A DNA stretch of 64,000 nt from Nocardioides ferulae (GCF_003660455.1 NZ_QZVR01000005.1:248001-312000), one strand, 5' to 3'; counted from the first letter of the stretch, positions 17,705 through 27,772 are shown. Made by a program: numbers and translations. The notes: generated by a model not told the origin, from the letters alone.

Positions 17705-19480
17705 GTGCCATCACCTCGTGTGCGTGCCCCCGAGCTCGAGGGCCGCGGCTGGCTCAACACCGGCGGTCGGACCCAGACGCTCGCCGACTTCCGCGGCCGG
17801 TTCCTGCTGCTCGACTTCTGGACCTTCTGCTGCGTCAACTGCCTCCACGTCCTCGACGAGCTGCGCCCGCTGGAGGCGGCATACCCCGAGGAGCTGGTGG
17901 TGGTCGGCGTGCACTCGCCGAAGTTCGTGCACGAGGCCGACCCGGTCGCCCTGGCCCGGGCGGTGGAGCGCTACGGGGTGCACCACCCCGTGCTCGACGA
18001 CCCCGACCTGGTGACCTGGCAGGCCTACACGGCGAGGGCCTGGCCGACGCTGGTGCTGGTCGACCCGGAGGGCTACGTGGTCGCGCAGTACGCCGGCGAG
18101 GGCCACGCGCACGCGATCGAGGCGCTGGTGGGCGAGCTGATCGAGGAGCACCGGGCCAAGGGGACGCTGCAGCCGGGCGACTCGCCGTACGTCCCGCCCG
18201 TCGTCGAGCCCACCGACCTGCGGTTCCCGGCGAAGGCGGTGCCGCTGCCGGGCGGCGGGGTGCTGGTCGCCGACGCGGGGCACGACCAGGTCGTCGAGCT
18301 CGGCCCCGCCGGCGAGGTGCGGCGCCGGTTCGAGGGCTTCCGGGAGCCGAACGGCCTGTGCCTGCTGCCCGCCGAGGTGGCCGCCGAGGTCGGGTACGAC
18401 GTGGTGGTCGCCGACACCGTGCACCACCAGCTACGCTCGATCGCGCTCGCGAGCGGCGAGGTCGGTGTGCTCGCCGGCGACGGCACGCAGTGGTTCGAGG
18501 GTGACGGCACCTCGCGGCTGTCGAGCCCGTGGGACGTCGCGTGGTGGCGGGACCGGGTCTGGATCGCGATGGCCGGCGTCCACCAGCTGTGGACCTTCGA
18601 CCCGCGCACCGGAGCCGTCGACGTCGTGGCCGGCACCACCAACGAGGGGCTGCTCGACGGTCCGGCGCGGGAGGCGTGGTTCGCGCAGACCTCGGGGCTG
18701 GCCGCCGACGGTGACCGGCTGTGGCTGGCCGACAGCGAGACCTCGTCCCTGCGGTGGCTCGAGCCCGACGGCGCTCCCGGCGACGGCCTCGGGGTGCACA
18801 CCGCGGTCGGCACCGGGCTGTTCGACTTCGGCTTCCGCGACGGCCCGGCCGACCAGGCGCTGCTCCAGCATCCGCTCGGCGTGACCGTGCTGCCCGACGG
18901 CAGCGTCGCGGTCGCCGACACCTACAACGGTGCGGTCCGCCGCTACGACCCGGCGTCCGCGCAGCTCGGCACGCTGGCCACCGGGCTGGCCGAGCCGAGC
19001 GGCGCGTTCGTCGACAGCGTGGCCGGGCAGCTGGTCGTCGTCGAGTCCGCGGCGCACCGGCTCACCGCGCTGCCGCTGGGCACCGCTGCGACAGCGGTCG
19101 ACGGGTTCGCGCACACCACCCAGCGTCCGGTCACCGAGGTGGCTGCCACACTCGAGCTGGTCGTCTCGTTCGCCCCGCCGCCGGGACAGAAGGTCGACGA
19201 CCGGTTCGGGCCCGCGTCCCAGCTGGTCGTGGAGGCGACGCCGCCGGCGCTGCTGCGCGACGGCGGCGGCCGGGGCACCGACCTGACCCGGACGCTCGTG
19301 CTCGACCCGTCGGTGGGCGAGGGGGTGCTGCACGTCGCGGCGCGCGCGGCGTCCTGCGACGCCGCCGGGGGCGAGGGTGCGGCCTGCCGGATGCACCAGC
19401 AGGACTGGGGCGTCCCGGTGCGGCTGGCCGACGGCGCGGCGCCCCGGCTGGTGCTGCCGCTGGGCGGCGCCGAGGCCTGA
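17705..19480 (+). CDS. NHL-repeat protein with N-terminal thioredoxin domain
   Basis: The 591-residue protein starts with a thioredoxin-like domain (about 1-150) with DFWTFCCVNCLHVL, where Cys43-Val-Asn-Cys46 is the redox pair. It then has a six-bladed NHL propeller (about 165-480) with repeats such as LPGGGVLVADAGHDQVVELG and LPDGSVAVADTYNGAVRRYD. A C-terminal part (about 490-591) carries three Cys. No signal peptide is seen. GTG 17705 is preceded by GAGAAT at 6 nt; GTG 17699 and TTG 17681 are in frame. Related proteins occur widely in actinobacteria and animals (NHLRC2); the role is likely redox or oxidative stress. Confidence 0.9.
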   Translation: MPSPRVRAPELEGRGWLNTGGRTQTLADFRGRFLLLDFWTFCCVNCLHVLDELRPLEAAYPEELVVVGVHSPKFVHEADPVALARAVERYGVHHPVLDDPDLVTWQAYTARAWPTLVLVDPEGYVVAQYAGEGHAHAIEALVGELIEEHRAKGTLQPGDSPYVPPVVEPTDLRFPAKAVPLPGGGVLVADAGHDQVVELGPAGEVRRRFEGFREPNGLCLLPAEVAAEVGYDVVVADTVHHQLRSIALASGEVGVLAGDGTQWFEGDGTSRLSSPWDVAWWRDRVWIAMAGVHQLWTFDPRTGAVDVVAGTTNEGLLDGPAREAWFAQTSGLAADGDRLWLADSETSSLRWLEPDGAPGDGLGVHTAVGTGLFDFGFRDGPADQALLQHPLGVTVLPDGSVAVADTYNGAVRRYDPASAQLGTLATGLAEPSGAFVDSVAGQLVVVESAAHRLTALPLGTAATAVDGFAHTTQRPVTEVAATLELVVSFAPPPGQKVDDRFGPASQLVVEATPPALLRDGGGRGTDLTRTLVLDPSVGEGVLHVAARAASCDAAGGEGAACRMHQQDWGVPVRLADGAAPRLVLPLGGAEA

Positions 19481-19681
19481 CCGTGCGGACGCGGAGGTCC
19501 GTGGCGCGCCGACGGTCTCTCCGCACCACCTGCCCGACGAGCTGGCGGAGGCCGCGACGACGGCACCGTGCGGTTCGCGAGGCCGGTCGTGCAGGAGCCT
19601 GGGTGAGCCCCGTCACCACCACGCCCCAGGCCGGCGTAAACGAGGCGACACCCGTACTCGGCAGCAGGGAGAATCGCCGCG

Positions 19682-21037
19682 ATGTTCACCGCTCTCCTGC
19701 GCCAGGCGCGCCCACCGTCCCCGCTCGCCGGCAGGCTGGCGGTCCAGTCGCTGCTCTTCGCCCTCGGCGAGGGCACCTTCATGACCGGGTCGGCGGTGTT
19801 CTTCACCCAGATCGTCGGGCTGACGGCCGCCCAGGTGGGTCTCGGCCTGACCATCGCCGGCGCCGCCGCCTTCGTGGCCGCGGTGCCGATGGGCAAGCTC
19901 GTCGACCGGTTCGGGCCGAAGCGGATGTGGGCGGTCAGCGCGGGCGGGCAGGCCGCGATGTTCGCGGTGTGGCCGTTCATCACCGACTTCCGCGGCTATG
20001 TCGCGATGGCGGTCGGCATGGAGGTGATCGGCGCGCTCGGCGGTGCCGCGCACGGCGCCTACACGATCGACGTGCTCCCACCGGGCGAGCGGGTCCGGTC
20101 GCGGGCCTACATGTACTCCGCGCTGAACGTCGGCTTCACGCTCGGCTCGCTGCTCGGCGGCATCGCGCTCGCCTTCGACTCCAACGACGTGCTGCACGCG
20201 CTGCCCTGGTTCACCGCGGCGGTGTTCGTGGTCAACGCGCTGGCGGTCACCCGGCTGCCGCGCGCCCCCCACGACGATCGCACCGCCGAGGAGCGGGCGG
20301 TCAAGATCCCCGGGCCCGGTCCGCTGCGCAACCCCGGCTGGCTGCTGACCACGTTCTTCGGCGGCGTGTTCTGGACCAACCAGGTGCTGCTCAACATCGT
20401 CATCCCGTTGTGGCTGGTGCAGGAGACCGACGCGCCCCGGGTGCTGCTGGCCTTCCTGTTCGGCACCAACACGGTGATGTGCATCTTCCTGCCGATGGCG
20501 GCGGCCCGCGGGGTCGAGGACGTCCCGACCGCGCTGAAGGCGGTGCGGCTGTCGTCGTCGTTCTTCGTGGTCTCCTGCCTGATCACGCTGGCCACCCACG
20601 ACACCGTGGGCTGGGTGACGATCGCGCTGGTCTGGCTCGGCCACGTCACCGTGACCGGTGCCGAGCTCTACCTCTCCGCCGCCAGCTGGTCGTTCGAGGC
20701 CGAGCTGATGGACCCGCGGCAACGCGGCGCCTACCAGGGCGCCGCCGAGCTCAGTGGCACCCTCGGCCGGGTCTGGGCGCCCGCGGTCTACACGTTCCTG
20801 GCGATGGAGTGGGGAGCCACCGGCTGGCTGGTCATCGCCGGGATCATCGTGGTCGCGACCATCGGCATCCACCCCTCGACCCGGCTGGCCCTCCGGTTCC
20901 TGGAGAAGAACGTGCCGGCCGACGTGCTCGCCGCCGCCCGGGCCGGCACCCTCGCCCCCGAGGAGCACGTCGCGGTGGGCCCGCCGTCGCTCATCGACGC
21001 CGAGGACCCGGTGGCGCCCGCTCCCGAACGCGACTGA
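19682..21037 (+). CDS. MFS transporter
   Basis: The 451-residue protein has about 12 hydrophobic helices and a loop 2-3 motif GKLVDRFGPKRMW typical of the major facilitator superfamily. The N-terminus LAVQSLLFALGEGTFMTGSAVFFTQIVGL resembles multidrug or macrolide efflux members. Substrate is unknown. ATG 19682 lies 7 nt after GAGAAT. The 200-bp gap before it shows no gene. Confidence 0.9.
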   Translation: MFTALLRQARPPSPLAGRLAVQSLLFALGEGTFMTGSAVFFTQIVGLTAAQVGLGLTIAGAAAFVAAVPMGKLVDRFGPKRMWAVSAGGQAAMFAVWPFITDFRGYVAMAVGMEVIGALGGAAHGAYTIDVLPPGERVRSRAYMYSALNVGFTLGSLLGGIALAFDSNDVLHALPWFTAAVFVVNALAVTRLPRAPHDDRTAEERAVKIPGPGPLRNPGWLLTTFFGGVFWTNQVLLNIVIPLWLVQETDAPRVLLAFLFGTNTVMCIFLPMAAARGVEDVPTALKAVRLSSSFFVVSCLITLATHDTVGWVTIALVWLGHVTVTGAELYLSAASWSFEAELMDPRQRGAYQGAAELSGTLGRVWAPAVYTFLAMEWGATGWLVIAGIIVVATIGIHPSTRLALRFLEKNVPADVLAAARAGTLAPEEHVAVGPPSLIDAEDPVAPAPERD

Positions 21038-21080
21038 CCGGCGCCGGCCGGGCCCGGGACGGCGCCGGCCGGCACGGTCA
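21035..21080. terminator. Bidirectional hairpin covering two convergent stop codons
   Basis: TGACCGGCGCCGGCC (21035-21049) pairs with GGCCGGCACGGTCA (21067-21080), nearly perfectly. The arms include the stop codon of the MFS gene on one strand and of the GH13 gene on the other. Confidence 0.65.
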
Positions 21081-22781
21081 GTTCGAGCGCGCCTCGCGGC
21101 GTACCCGGAACCACCGGTGGCCGTAGCTCTCGAGGGTCACCTCGACGACGCCGCGCGGCGAGGGCTCGAGCTCGTGGTGGGCGAACAGGTCCTCCAGCCA
21201 CAGCCGTCCCTCACCGGCCCCCTCGCCGCCGGAGCCGTCGAGGCAGGCGGCGTCCAGGGTGACCGGGGTGGTCAGCGGCTCCGCGGAGAGGTTGTGCACG
21301 GCGACGACGGTGCCGCCCTCCCAATGGCAACGGTGCGCCAGCACCTGGGGGTGCGGCTGGTCCAGCACGGAGAACGCGCCCCAGCCGAGCTCCGGGCACT
21401 CGCGGTAGGTCGAGATCAGCGACCGGACGAAGCTCCACAGCGAGTCGGGGTCGCGCCGCTGGTCCGCCACGTTGACGTGCTCGGGGCCGTAGCCGCCCGG
21501 CACCGGACGCTGCACCAGCCGGCGCGGCTCGGCGGTGGAGAACCCGCCGTTGCGGGTGGGCTCCCACTGCATCGGGGTGCGCACGGCCATCCGTCCCTCC
21601 GCCGCGAGGTCCTCACCCATCCCGATCTCCTCGCCGTAGAACAGCGTCGGGGTGCCCGGCAGGCTGAACAGCAGGCTGTAGACCATGCGGACGCGGCGGG
21701 GGTCGCCGCCCACCATCGGAGGCAGCCGCCGCTTCAGCCCGCGGCCGAAGATCTGCATCTCGGGCTCGGGCCCGAACGCGGCGAAGACCTCCTGGCGCTC
21801 CTCCTCGCTGAGCTTGTCGAGCGTCAGCTCGTCGTGGTTGCGCACGAACGTCGCCCACTGGCAGTCGGGGTGGACCGCAGGCCGTGACTCGAGCGCGGTG
21901 GCCAGCGGGGCGGCGTCCTCGCGGGCCAGGGAGAGGTACATCGCCTGCATGCCGACGAAGTCGAACTGCATCGTCAGCTCGTCGCCGTCGTCGCCCCCGA
22001 AGTAGGCGCGCTGCTCCTCGTGGGGCAGGTTCACCTCGCCGAGCAGCACCGCGTCGCCCCGGCGGCGGCCGAGGAACGAGCGCAACGACTTGAGGTGCTC
22101 GTGCGGGTCGGCCGGCACGTCGTCGCCGGCGGTCTCGACGTCGCTGACGATGTAGGGCACCGCGTCGACCCGGAAGCCGGAGAGACCGAGCTGGAGCCAG
22201 AAGCCCAACGCCTTGGCGATGTGGTCGCGCACCTCGGGGTTGGCGATGTTCAGGTCGGGCTGGTGGGCGTAGAAGTGGTGGAGGTACCACTCGCCGGTGC
22301 GGTCGTCGAGCTCCCAGATGCTGTCCTCCTGGTCGGGGAAGACGACCTTGCCGGAGGTGTCCGGCGGCGGGTCGGAGCGCCAGACGTAGTAGTCGCGGTA
22401 GCGGTTGTCGACGCTGCGGCGGGCCGCCTTGAACCACGGGTGCTGGTCGGAGGTGTGGTTGACGACCAGGTCGGCGATCACCCGGATGCCCCGGTCCTGG
22501 GCGGCCCGGAGCAGCTCGACCAGGTCGCCGTGGGTGCCGAGCCGGCCGTCGACCCCGAACAGGTCGGTGACGTCGTAGCCGTCGTCGCGGTCCGGCGTGG
22601 GGTAGAACGGCATCAGCCACAGGCAGGTGACGCCGAGCTCGGCGAGGTAGTCGATGCGCTGGGTCAGGCCGGTGAGGTCGCCGACGCCGTCGCCGTCGGA
22701 GTCGAAGTAGGTCTCGACGTCGACGCAGTAGATGACCGCGTTCTTCCACCACAGGTCGCCGGTGCTCACGCCGCGCGGCAT
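21078..22781 (-). CDS. GH13 alpha-amylase family enzyme, trehalose-synthase-like
   Basis: The 567-residue protein carries all four GH13 motifs: DLVVNHTS (104-111), GFRVDAVPY with nucleophile Asp206, LLGEVNLP with acid/base Glu249, and FVRNHDEL with Asp317. The start WWKNAVIYCVDVETYFDSDG and LPGTPTLFYGEEIGMG resemble trehalose synthases (GH13_16), as does the overall length. The region around Glu249 differs from TreS (which usually has AEAN), so a sucrose- or glucan-active enzyme is also possible. It follows an LLM oxidoreductase gene with 3 bp between, in the same direction; the phosphoglucomutase is elsewhere in the window. Cytoplasmic. Confidence 0.88.
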   Translation of the reverse strand: MPRGVSTGDLWWKNAVIYCVDVETYFDSDGDGVGDLTGLTQRIDYLAELGVTCLWLMPFYPTPDRDDGYDVTDLFGVDGRLGTHGDLVELLRAAQDRGIRVIADLVVNHTSDQHPWFKAARRSVDNRYRDYYVWRSDPPPDTSGKVVFPDQEDSIWELDDRTGEWYLHHFYAHQPDLNIANPEVRDHIAKALGFWLQLGLSGFRVDAVPYIVSDVETAGDDVPADPHEHLKSLRSFLGRRRGDAVLLGEVNLPHEEQRAYFGGDDGDELTMQFDFVGMQAMYLSLAREDAAPLATALESRPAVHPDCQWATFVRNHDELTLDKLSEEERQEVFAAFGPEPEMQIFGRGLKRRLPPMVGGDPRRVRMVYSLLFSLPGTPTLFYGEEIGMGEDLAAEGRMAVRTPMQWEPTRNGGFSTAEPRRLVQRPVPGGYGPEHVNVADQRRDPDSLWSFVRSLISTYRECPELGWGAFSVLDQPHPQVLAHRCHWEGGTVVAVHNLSAEPLTTPVTLDAACLDGSGGEGAGEGRLWLEDLFAHHELEPSPRGVVEVTLESYGHRWFRVRREARSN

Positions 22782-22784
22782 CGC

Positions 22785-23747
22785 TCAGCCCTCCCGCAGG
22801 GCCGGGAGCACGTGCTCGCCGAAGGCGTCGATGAACCGCTCCTGGGACTGCCCGACGTGGTGCAGGTAGATCTCGTCGAAGCCGAGCGCGGCGTAGCCGG
22901 CGAGCAGCTCGCGGTGCCGACCCAGGTCGGAGGAGACGTCGACCACGGTCCGCACCTTCTCGATCGAGACGTCCTCGGCGACGGTGTCGAACGCGACGGG
23001 GGTCTCGAGGTCCCAGCAGATCGGCTCGGGGAACACGTTGCTGCGCCACTGGTCGTGGGCGATCCGCTCCGCCTCGGCCTCGGTCGGTGCCCAGGACAGG
23101 TGCACCTGCAGGGCCAGGGGGCCGGCGCCGCCGTTCTCGCGGTACGCCGCGACCATCCGTCGCAGCTGCTCGGGCGGCTGGTTCACCGTCACCATGCCCT
23201 CGCCCCAGGCGGCCACCCGGGCCGCGCTGGGCAGGGACACCGCCGGCGCGACCAGGCGGGGGCGGGGCTCGGGAACCTCCCACAGCCGCGCCCGGTCGAC
23301 GGTGACCAGCCCGTCGTGGCTGACCTCCTCACCGTCGAGCAGCCGCCGGATCACCTCGACGCACTCCTCGAGCCGCTGGGTGCGGACCTCCTTGCGCGGC
23401 CACCCGTCGCCGGTGATGTGCTCGTTGCTGGCCTCGCCGCTGCCGAGCGCGACCCAGAACCGGCCCGGGAACATCGAGCCGAGCGTGGCCACGGCCTGCG
23501 CCACGATCGCGGGGTGGTAGCGCTGGCCCGGGGCGTTGACCGCGCCGAAGGTGAGGCCGGTCGTGGCCAGGGCCGCGCCGAGCCAGGACCAGGCGAAGGC
23601 GGAGTGGCCCTGCCGGGCGCTCCACGGCGAGAAGTGGTCGGAGCACATCGCCAGCTCGAACCCGGCCCGCTCGGCGTGCTGAACGTCGGCCAGCAGCCGG
23701 CTCGGCCCGATCTGCTCGTGGCTGGCGTGGAACCCGTAGCGGGTCAT
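22785..23747 (-). CDS. LLM-class flavin-dependent oxidoreductase
   Basis: The 320-residue protein has the luciferase-like monooxygenase barrel: YGFHASHEQIGPSRLLADVQHAERAGFELAMCSDHFSPW at the start, FGAVNAPGQRYHPAIVAQAVATLGSMFPGRFWVALGSGEA in the middle, and GFDEIYLHHVGQSQERFIDAFGEHVLPAL at the end. It resembles the group described as probable non-F420 (FMN) oxidoreductases. It ends 3 bp before the GH13 gene begins, so it is the promoter-proximal gene of an operon. Substrate unknown. Confidence 0.88.
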   Translation of the reverse strand: MTRYGFHASHEQIGPSRLLADVQHAERAGFELAMCSDHFSPWSARQGHSAFAWSWLGAALATTGLTFGAVNAPGQRYHPAIVAQAVATLGSMFPGRFWVALGSGEASNEHITGDGWPRKEVRTQRLEECVEVIRRLLDGEEVSHDGLVTVDRARLWEVPEPRPRLVAPAVSLPSAARVAAWGEGMVTVNQPPEQLRRMVAAYRENGGAGPLALQVHLSWAPTEAEAERIAHDQWRSNVFPEPICWDLETPVAFDTVAEDVSIEKVRTVVDVSSDLGRHRELLAGYAALGFDEIYLHHVGQSQERFIDAFGEHVLPALREG

Positions 23748-23810
23748 CGCCGCACCTGGCGGGGTCGGGGGTCGCGTCGACTCATGCGGGACCCGTACCC
23801 GGTGCGATGC

Positions 23811-24416
23811 TCAGCCACGCGCCAGCAGCACCGCGATGCCGAGCATCGTGAGGCCGATCAGCACGTCGAGGACCCGCCAGGCGCGGGGGCTGGACAGCAG
23901 CGGTGACAGCAGTCGCGCGCCGTAGCCGAGCCCGCTGAACCACAGCACGCTGCCCAGGCAGGCTCCTCCCGCGAACCACCACCGTCCGGTCGGCCCCTCG
24001 TTGGCCGCGATCGAGCCGAGCAGCAGCACGGTGTCGAGGTAGACGTGCGGGTTGAGCCAGGTCAGCGCCGCCGCCCCCAGCACCGCGCCGCGCAGGGTGG
24101 CCCGGCCGCCGGTGCCGTTCGCGCGCAGCGCCTCGTCGCGCCTGGCCCGCAGCAGCGACGACACGGCGTACCAGGTCAGGAAGGCGACGCCGAGCCAGCG
24201 CACCACGTCGAGGGCCAGCGGGGCGCGCTCCACGAGCACGCCGATGCCGGCGACCCCGGCCAGGATCAGCACCAGGTCGGAGACCGCGCAGATCGCGACC
24301 ACCACACCGACGTGCTCGCGGGCCAGGCCCTGGCGGAGCACGAACGCGTTCTGCGCCCCGATCGCCACGATGAGGGAGAGCCCGGTGAGCAGACCGGCGA
24401 GCGAGGAGTCGAGCAC
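23811..24416 (-). CDS. lysE: LysE/ArgO-type basic amino acid exporter
   Basis: The 201-residue protein has six hydrophobic helices and the LysE signature LTGLSLIVAIGAQNAFVLRQG at the N-terminus, then AICAVSDLVLILAGVAGIG and LTWLNPHVYLDTVLLLG. LysE exports excess L-lysine and L-arginine. It is divergent from a LysR-type regulator gene at 24487, the classic lysE-lysG arrangement. The start is GTG 24416. Confidence 0.92.
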   Translation of the reverse strand: MLDSSLAGLLTGLSLIVAIGAQNAFVLRQGLAREHVGVVVAICAVSDLVLILAGVAGIGVLVERAPLALDVVRWLGVAFLTWYAVSSLLRARRDEALRANGTGGRATLRGAVLGAAALTWLNPHVYLDTVLLLGSIAANEGPTGRWWFAGGACLGSVLWFSGLGYGARLLSPLLSSPRAWRVLDVLIGLTMLGIAVLLARG

Positions 24417-24426
24417 GGGAACGACG

Positions 24427-24455
24427 CTAAGCGCCCGCTGGTGCTTAGACCAGCG
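24427..24455. promoter_or_regulatory. Operator candidates in the lysE-lysG region
   Basis: CGCTGGT (24436-24442) and ACCAGCG (24449-24455) form a 7-bp-arm palindrome with a 6-nt centre. It interlocks with CTAAGC (24427-24432) and GCTTAG (24443-24448). The 70-bp region lies between the divergent starts; this is where a LysR-type protein would bind. Confidence 0.55.
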
Positions 24456-24486
24456 AAAGAATCTGATGAGTCATTAGCATCGCTTC

Positions 24487-25392
24487 ATGGATCCCCAACC
24501 CGCTCAGCTGGCCGCGCTCGCCGCGGTCGCCGACCACGGCACCTTCGAGGCCGCCGCTCGCGCGCTGCAGGTGACACCCTCGGCGGTCAGCCAGCGGATC
24601 CGGGCGCTGGAGACGGCCGTCGGCCAGGTGGTCGTCCGGCGTACGGCGCCCTGCCGCCCGACCGTCGCCGGCGAGCGGCTGCTGCGGCTGGCCCGCCAGG
24701 TGCAGCTGCTGTACGACGAGGCGCGGGCCGAGCTGTCGGGTGCCGGCGCCGGGCCGCAGGGGCGGCTCCCGGTGGCGGTCAACGCCGACTCGCTGGCGAC
24801 CTGGTTCCGAGACGTCGTCGCCGAGATCGGCGGCTGGCCGGGTGTCGCGCTGCAGTTGCAGGTCGAGGACCAGGCCTACTCGGTCGACCACCTGCGCCGC
24901 GGGGAGGTGCTGGCCGCGGTGACCTCCGACCCGGTGCCCGTGCAGGGCTGCTCGGTGGAGCCCCTCGGGGTGCTGCGCTACCGGCCGGCGGCGGCGCCCG
25001 GGTTCGCCGAGCGGTGGCGGGTCGGGCGGGGGCACGATTGGGCGGCGATGCCGGTGGTGGTCTTCAACGACCTGGACACCCTGCAACACGACCTGCTGCG
25101 CGGGAGGGGTGTCGACCAGTCGCCTCCGGTGGTGCACCGGGTGCCGACCTCGGCGGACTTCCTGGCCGCCGTGCGGTCCGGCCTGGGCTGGGGCGTGCTG
25201 CCGGAGCCGCAGCTGGAGCCGGCGGTGGCCGACGGCTCGCTGGTGCCGCTCGCGGGCCGCGCCCGGGTCGACGTACCGCTGCACTGGCAGCGGTGGCGGC
25301 TGGGCTCGCCGCTGCTGGACCGGTTGACCGCGGCCGTGCGCGCCGCCGCCCGGACGCAACTGCGCCCCGGCCGTCCGGCCGGGGCGCAGTGA
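24487..25392 (+). CDS. lysG: LysR-family regulator, LysG/ArgP type
   Basis: The 301-residue protein opens with LAALAAVADHGTFEAAARALQVTPSAVSQRIRALETAVGQVVVRRT, the LysR helix-turn-helix. The effector domain runs from about residue 90 to 290. It resembles ArgP/LysG, which activate the lysine/arginine exporter gene when basic amino acids accumulate. Pairing with lysE at 24416 supports this. A GC hairpin at 25361-25388 overlaps the last codons and may end transcription. Confidence 0.92.
   Translation: MDPQPAQLAALAAVADHGTFEAAARALQVTPSAVSQRIRALETAVGQVVVRRTAPCRPTVAGERLLRLARQVQLLYDEARAELSGAGAGPQGRLPVAVNADSLATWFRDVVAEIGGWPGVALQLQVEDQAYSVDHLRRGEVLAAVTSDPVPVQGCSVEPLGVLRYRPAAAPGFAERWRVGRGHDWAAMPVVVFNDLDTLQHDLLRGRGVDQSPPVVHRVPTSADFLAAVRSGLGWGVLPEPQLEPAVADGSLVPLAGRARVDVPLHWQRWRLGSPLLDRLTAAVRAAARTQLRPGRPAGAQ
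25361..25388 (+). terminator. Hairpin at the end of the LysG gene
   Basis: TGCGCCCCGGCC (25361-25372) pairs exactly with GGCCGGGGCGCA (25377-25388) with a 4-nt loop. It lies inside the last codons, before a convergent gene ending at 25425. Confidence 0.6.
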
Positions 25393-25424
25393 GCAGAGGT
25401 GATGAAGCCCGAGGCCTCAGGGGC

Positions 25425-25631
25425 TCAGGCCTCGTAGCGGCGCTCCTGGACGTGCGTGGTGCGCGAGCGCTGCTGGTTCATCACCAGCGCGAGCACGATG
25501 GCCAGCGCGCCGACGACGATCAGGATCCAGCCCAGCGGCCCCTCGTCGAGGACGGAGGTGCCGACGTTGACGACGTCGAGCGCCAGGATCAGGCCGATCG
25601 CGAGCAGGACGATGCCGAGTCCGATGCCCAT
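25425..25631 (-). CDS. Small membrane protein, DUF6458-like
   Basis: This 68-residue protein begins MGIGLGIVLLAIGLILALDV and has two membrane segments separated by a short loop, then a basic tail THVQERRYEA. The pattern fits the actinobacterial DUF6458 family of unknown function. A GAGGAG ribosome site precedes ATG 25631. It resembles, in size and make-up, the tiny protein at 57703-57846. Confidence 0.8.
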   Translation of the reverse strand: MGIGLGIVLLAIGLILALDVVNVGTSVLDEGPLGWILIVVGALAIVLALVMNQQRSRTTHVQERRYEA

Positions 25632-25753
25632 GGTGGTGGTCTCCTCTCGTGGGGTGGACGAATGGCGGGCGACCCCCCGAGACCGCCTTCGAGCAGCCGG
25701 TACCCGACCACCGCGGCCCGGAAACGGCGCCGCCGTCGGGGCCGGAAATGCCA

Positions 25754-25783
25754 CCGACCCGCCCGGAGGACCGGGCGGGTCGG
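25754..25783 (-). terminator. Strong hairpin after the FadE5-like gene
   Basis: CCGACCCGCCCGG (25754-25766) pairs perfectly with CCGGGCGGGTCGG (25771-25783), 4-nt loop. It lies 38 bp beyond the stop of the acyl-CoA dehydrogenase at 25821. Confidence 0.7.
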
Positions 25784-25820
25784 CGTGCGGGGTGCGCCCC
25801 GCTGGCGCGGGGAGCGGATA

Positions 25821-27686
25821 TCAGAACGCGGCTTCGTCGATCTCCATCAGCGACAGGTCGGTCGCCTCGGCGATCGCGCGCTCGGCGGCGATCTTGGGCA
25901 GGTTGGTGCGGGCGAAGAACTGCGCGGCCGCCACCTTGCCCTCGTAGAACGCCTTGTCGCGGCCCGGGTCGCCGGCCAGCTTCTCCAGCGCGACCTCGGC
26001 CTGGCGCAGCAGCAGCCATGCGCAGACGACGTCGCCGAGCACCATCAGCAGGCGGGTGGTGTTCAGCCCCACCTTGTAGATGTTGCCGATCTCCTCCTGG
26101 GCCGACATCAGGTCGTTGATCATGTGACCGACCACGGCCTGGGCGTCGTCGAGGGCGGTGGCGAGGAGCTCGCGCTCCACCTTGAGCCGGCCGTTGCCGG
26201 CCTCGCTGGTGACGAACTGACCGATCTCGGTCGCCAGGTGGCCCAGCGCGCGGCCCTGGTCCTTGACGATCTTGCGGAAGAAGAAGTCCTGGCCCTGGAT
26301 CGCGGTGGTGCCCTCGTAGAGCGTGTCGATCTTGGCGTCACGGACGTACTGCTCGATCGGGTACTCCTGCAGGAAGCCGGAGCCGCCGAAGGTCTGCAGT
26401 GACTCGGTGCCCAGCAGCACCCACGAGCGCTCCGAGCCGTAGCCCTTCACGATCGGCAGCAGCAGGTCGTTGACCGCCTCGGCGAGCTCGTCGCGCTCGC
26501 CGGCGTGCTCGGCCAGCATCACCTTGTCCTGCCAGGTGGCGGTGTAGAGGACCAGCGCGCGCATCGCCTCGGCGAACGACTTCTGGGTCATCAGCGAGCG
26601 ACGCACGTCGGGGTGGTGGGTGATCGTGACCCGCGGGGCGGTCTTGTCGGCCGACTGGGTGAGGTCGGCGCCCTGCACCCGGCTCTTGGCGTACTCCAGA
26701 GCGTTGAGGTAGCCGGTCGACAGGGTGGCGATGGCCTTGGTGCCGACCATCATCCGGGCGTTCTCGATCACGTCGAACATCTGCGCGATGCCGTTGTGCA
26801 CCTCGCCGACCAGCCAGCCCTTGGCCGGCTCGCCGCCGCCGACCTGCGGGTCGCCGAACGTCAGCTCGCAGGTGTTGGAGACCTTGATGCCCATCTTGTG
26901 CTCGACGTTGGTCACGTAGATGCCGTTGCGCTCACCGGTGAGCTCGCCGGTCTCGTGGTCGAAGTGCCACTCGGGCATCCAGAACAGCGACAGGCCCTTG
27001 GTGCCCGGGCCGCCGGCGCCCTCGACGCCCTCGGGGCGGGCCAGCACCAGGTGCATGACGTTCTCGGTCATGTCGTTGGTGGCGGAGGTGATGAAGCGCT
27101 TCACGCCGGTGATGTTCCACGAGCCGTCGTCGTTCGGGGTGGCCTTGCTGCGGCCCGCGCCCACGTCGGAGCCGGCGTCGGGCTCGGTCAGCACCATCGT
27201 GCAGCCCCACTGGCGCTCGACCATGATCTGGGCGACGCGCTGGTCGCGCTCGACCCCGTTGCTGTTGTTCCAGATGACGCCCGCGAACGGTGCGCCGGCG
27301 GCGTACATCCACACCGGGGCGTTCGAGCCCAGCACCATCTCGCCGAGCGCCCAGACGATCGACGGCGGCGCCGGGGTGCCGCCGAGCTCCTCGCGGATCT
27401 GCAGCCGCCAGAACTCGGAGTCCATCCAGGCCCGGTAGCTGTTCTTGAACGACTCGGGCAGCGGGGCCGAGTGGGTGGCCGGGTCGAAGACCGGCGGGTT
27501 GCGGTCGCTGTCCTCGAAGGACGCGGCGAGGTCCTCCCGGGCGAGGCGGTCGACCTCGGCGAGGATCTCGCGGGCCGTGTCGACGTCCACCTCGGAGAAG
27601 GGTCCGGTGCCGAGGACGTCCTGGCGACCGAAGACCTCGAACAGGTTGAACTCGATGTCTCGGATGTTGCTCTTGTAGTGGCTCAC
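25821..27686 (-). CDS. fadE5: Acyl-CoA dehydrogenase, FadE5-like
   Basis: The 621-residue protein begins [20 protein letters not shown] and ends MEIDEAAF, closely matching the mycobacterial FadE5 layout as I recall it, including the long C-terminal extension. It has [15 protein letters not shown] (FAD/substrate loop), [25 protein letters not shown] and the catalytic base in [12 protein letters not shown] (Glu near residue 456). FadE5 enzymes start beta-oxidation of acyl-CoAs of a wide range of chain lengths, passing electrons to ETF. A 14-bp motif at 27773-27786, shared with the etfD-like gene, lies upstream. Confidence 0.94.
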   Translation of the reverse strand: MSHYKSNIRDIEFNLFEVFGRQDVLGTGPFSEVDVDTAREILAEVDRLAREDLAASFEDSDRNPPVFDPATHSAPLPESFKNSYRAWMDSEFWRLQIREELGGTPAPPSIVWALGEMVLGSNAPVWMYAAGAPFAGVIWNNSNGVERDQRVAQIMVERQWGCTMVLTEPDAGSDVGAGRSKATPNDDGSWNITGVKRFITSATNDMTENVMHLVLARPEGVEGAGGPGTKGLSLFWMPEWHFDHETGELTGERNGIYVTNVEHKMGIKVSNTCELTFGDPQVGGGEPAKGWLVGEVHNGIAQMFDVIENARMMVGTKAIATLSTGYLNALEYAKSRVQGADLTQSADKTAPRVTITHHPDVRRSLMTQKSFAEAMRALVLYTATWQDKVMLAEHAGERDELAEAVNDLLLPIVKGYGSERSWVLLGTESLQTFGGSGFLQEYPIEQYVRDAKIDTLYEGTTAIQGQDFFFRKIVKDQGRALGHLATEIGQFVTSEAGNGRLKVERELLATALDDAQAVVGHMINDLMSAQEEIGNIYKVGLNTTRLLMVLGDVVCAWLLLRQAEVALEKLAGDPGRDKAFYEGKVAAAQFFARTNLPKIAAERAIAEATDLSLMEIDEAAF

Positions 27687-27772
27687 TGCCCCACCTTCGC
27701 GATCGTGGGTCCGGACGACAGGGAGTTCCGGCCCGGACAGAAGCCGTGCGGCAGCGACGTCGCCGCACGACC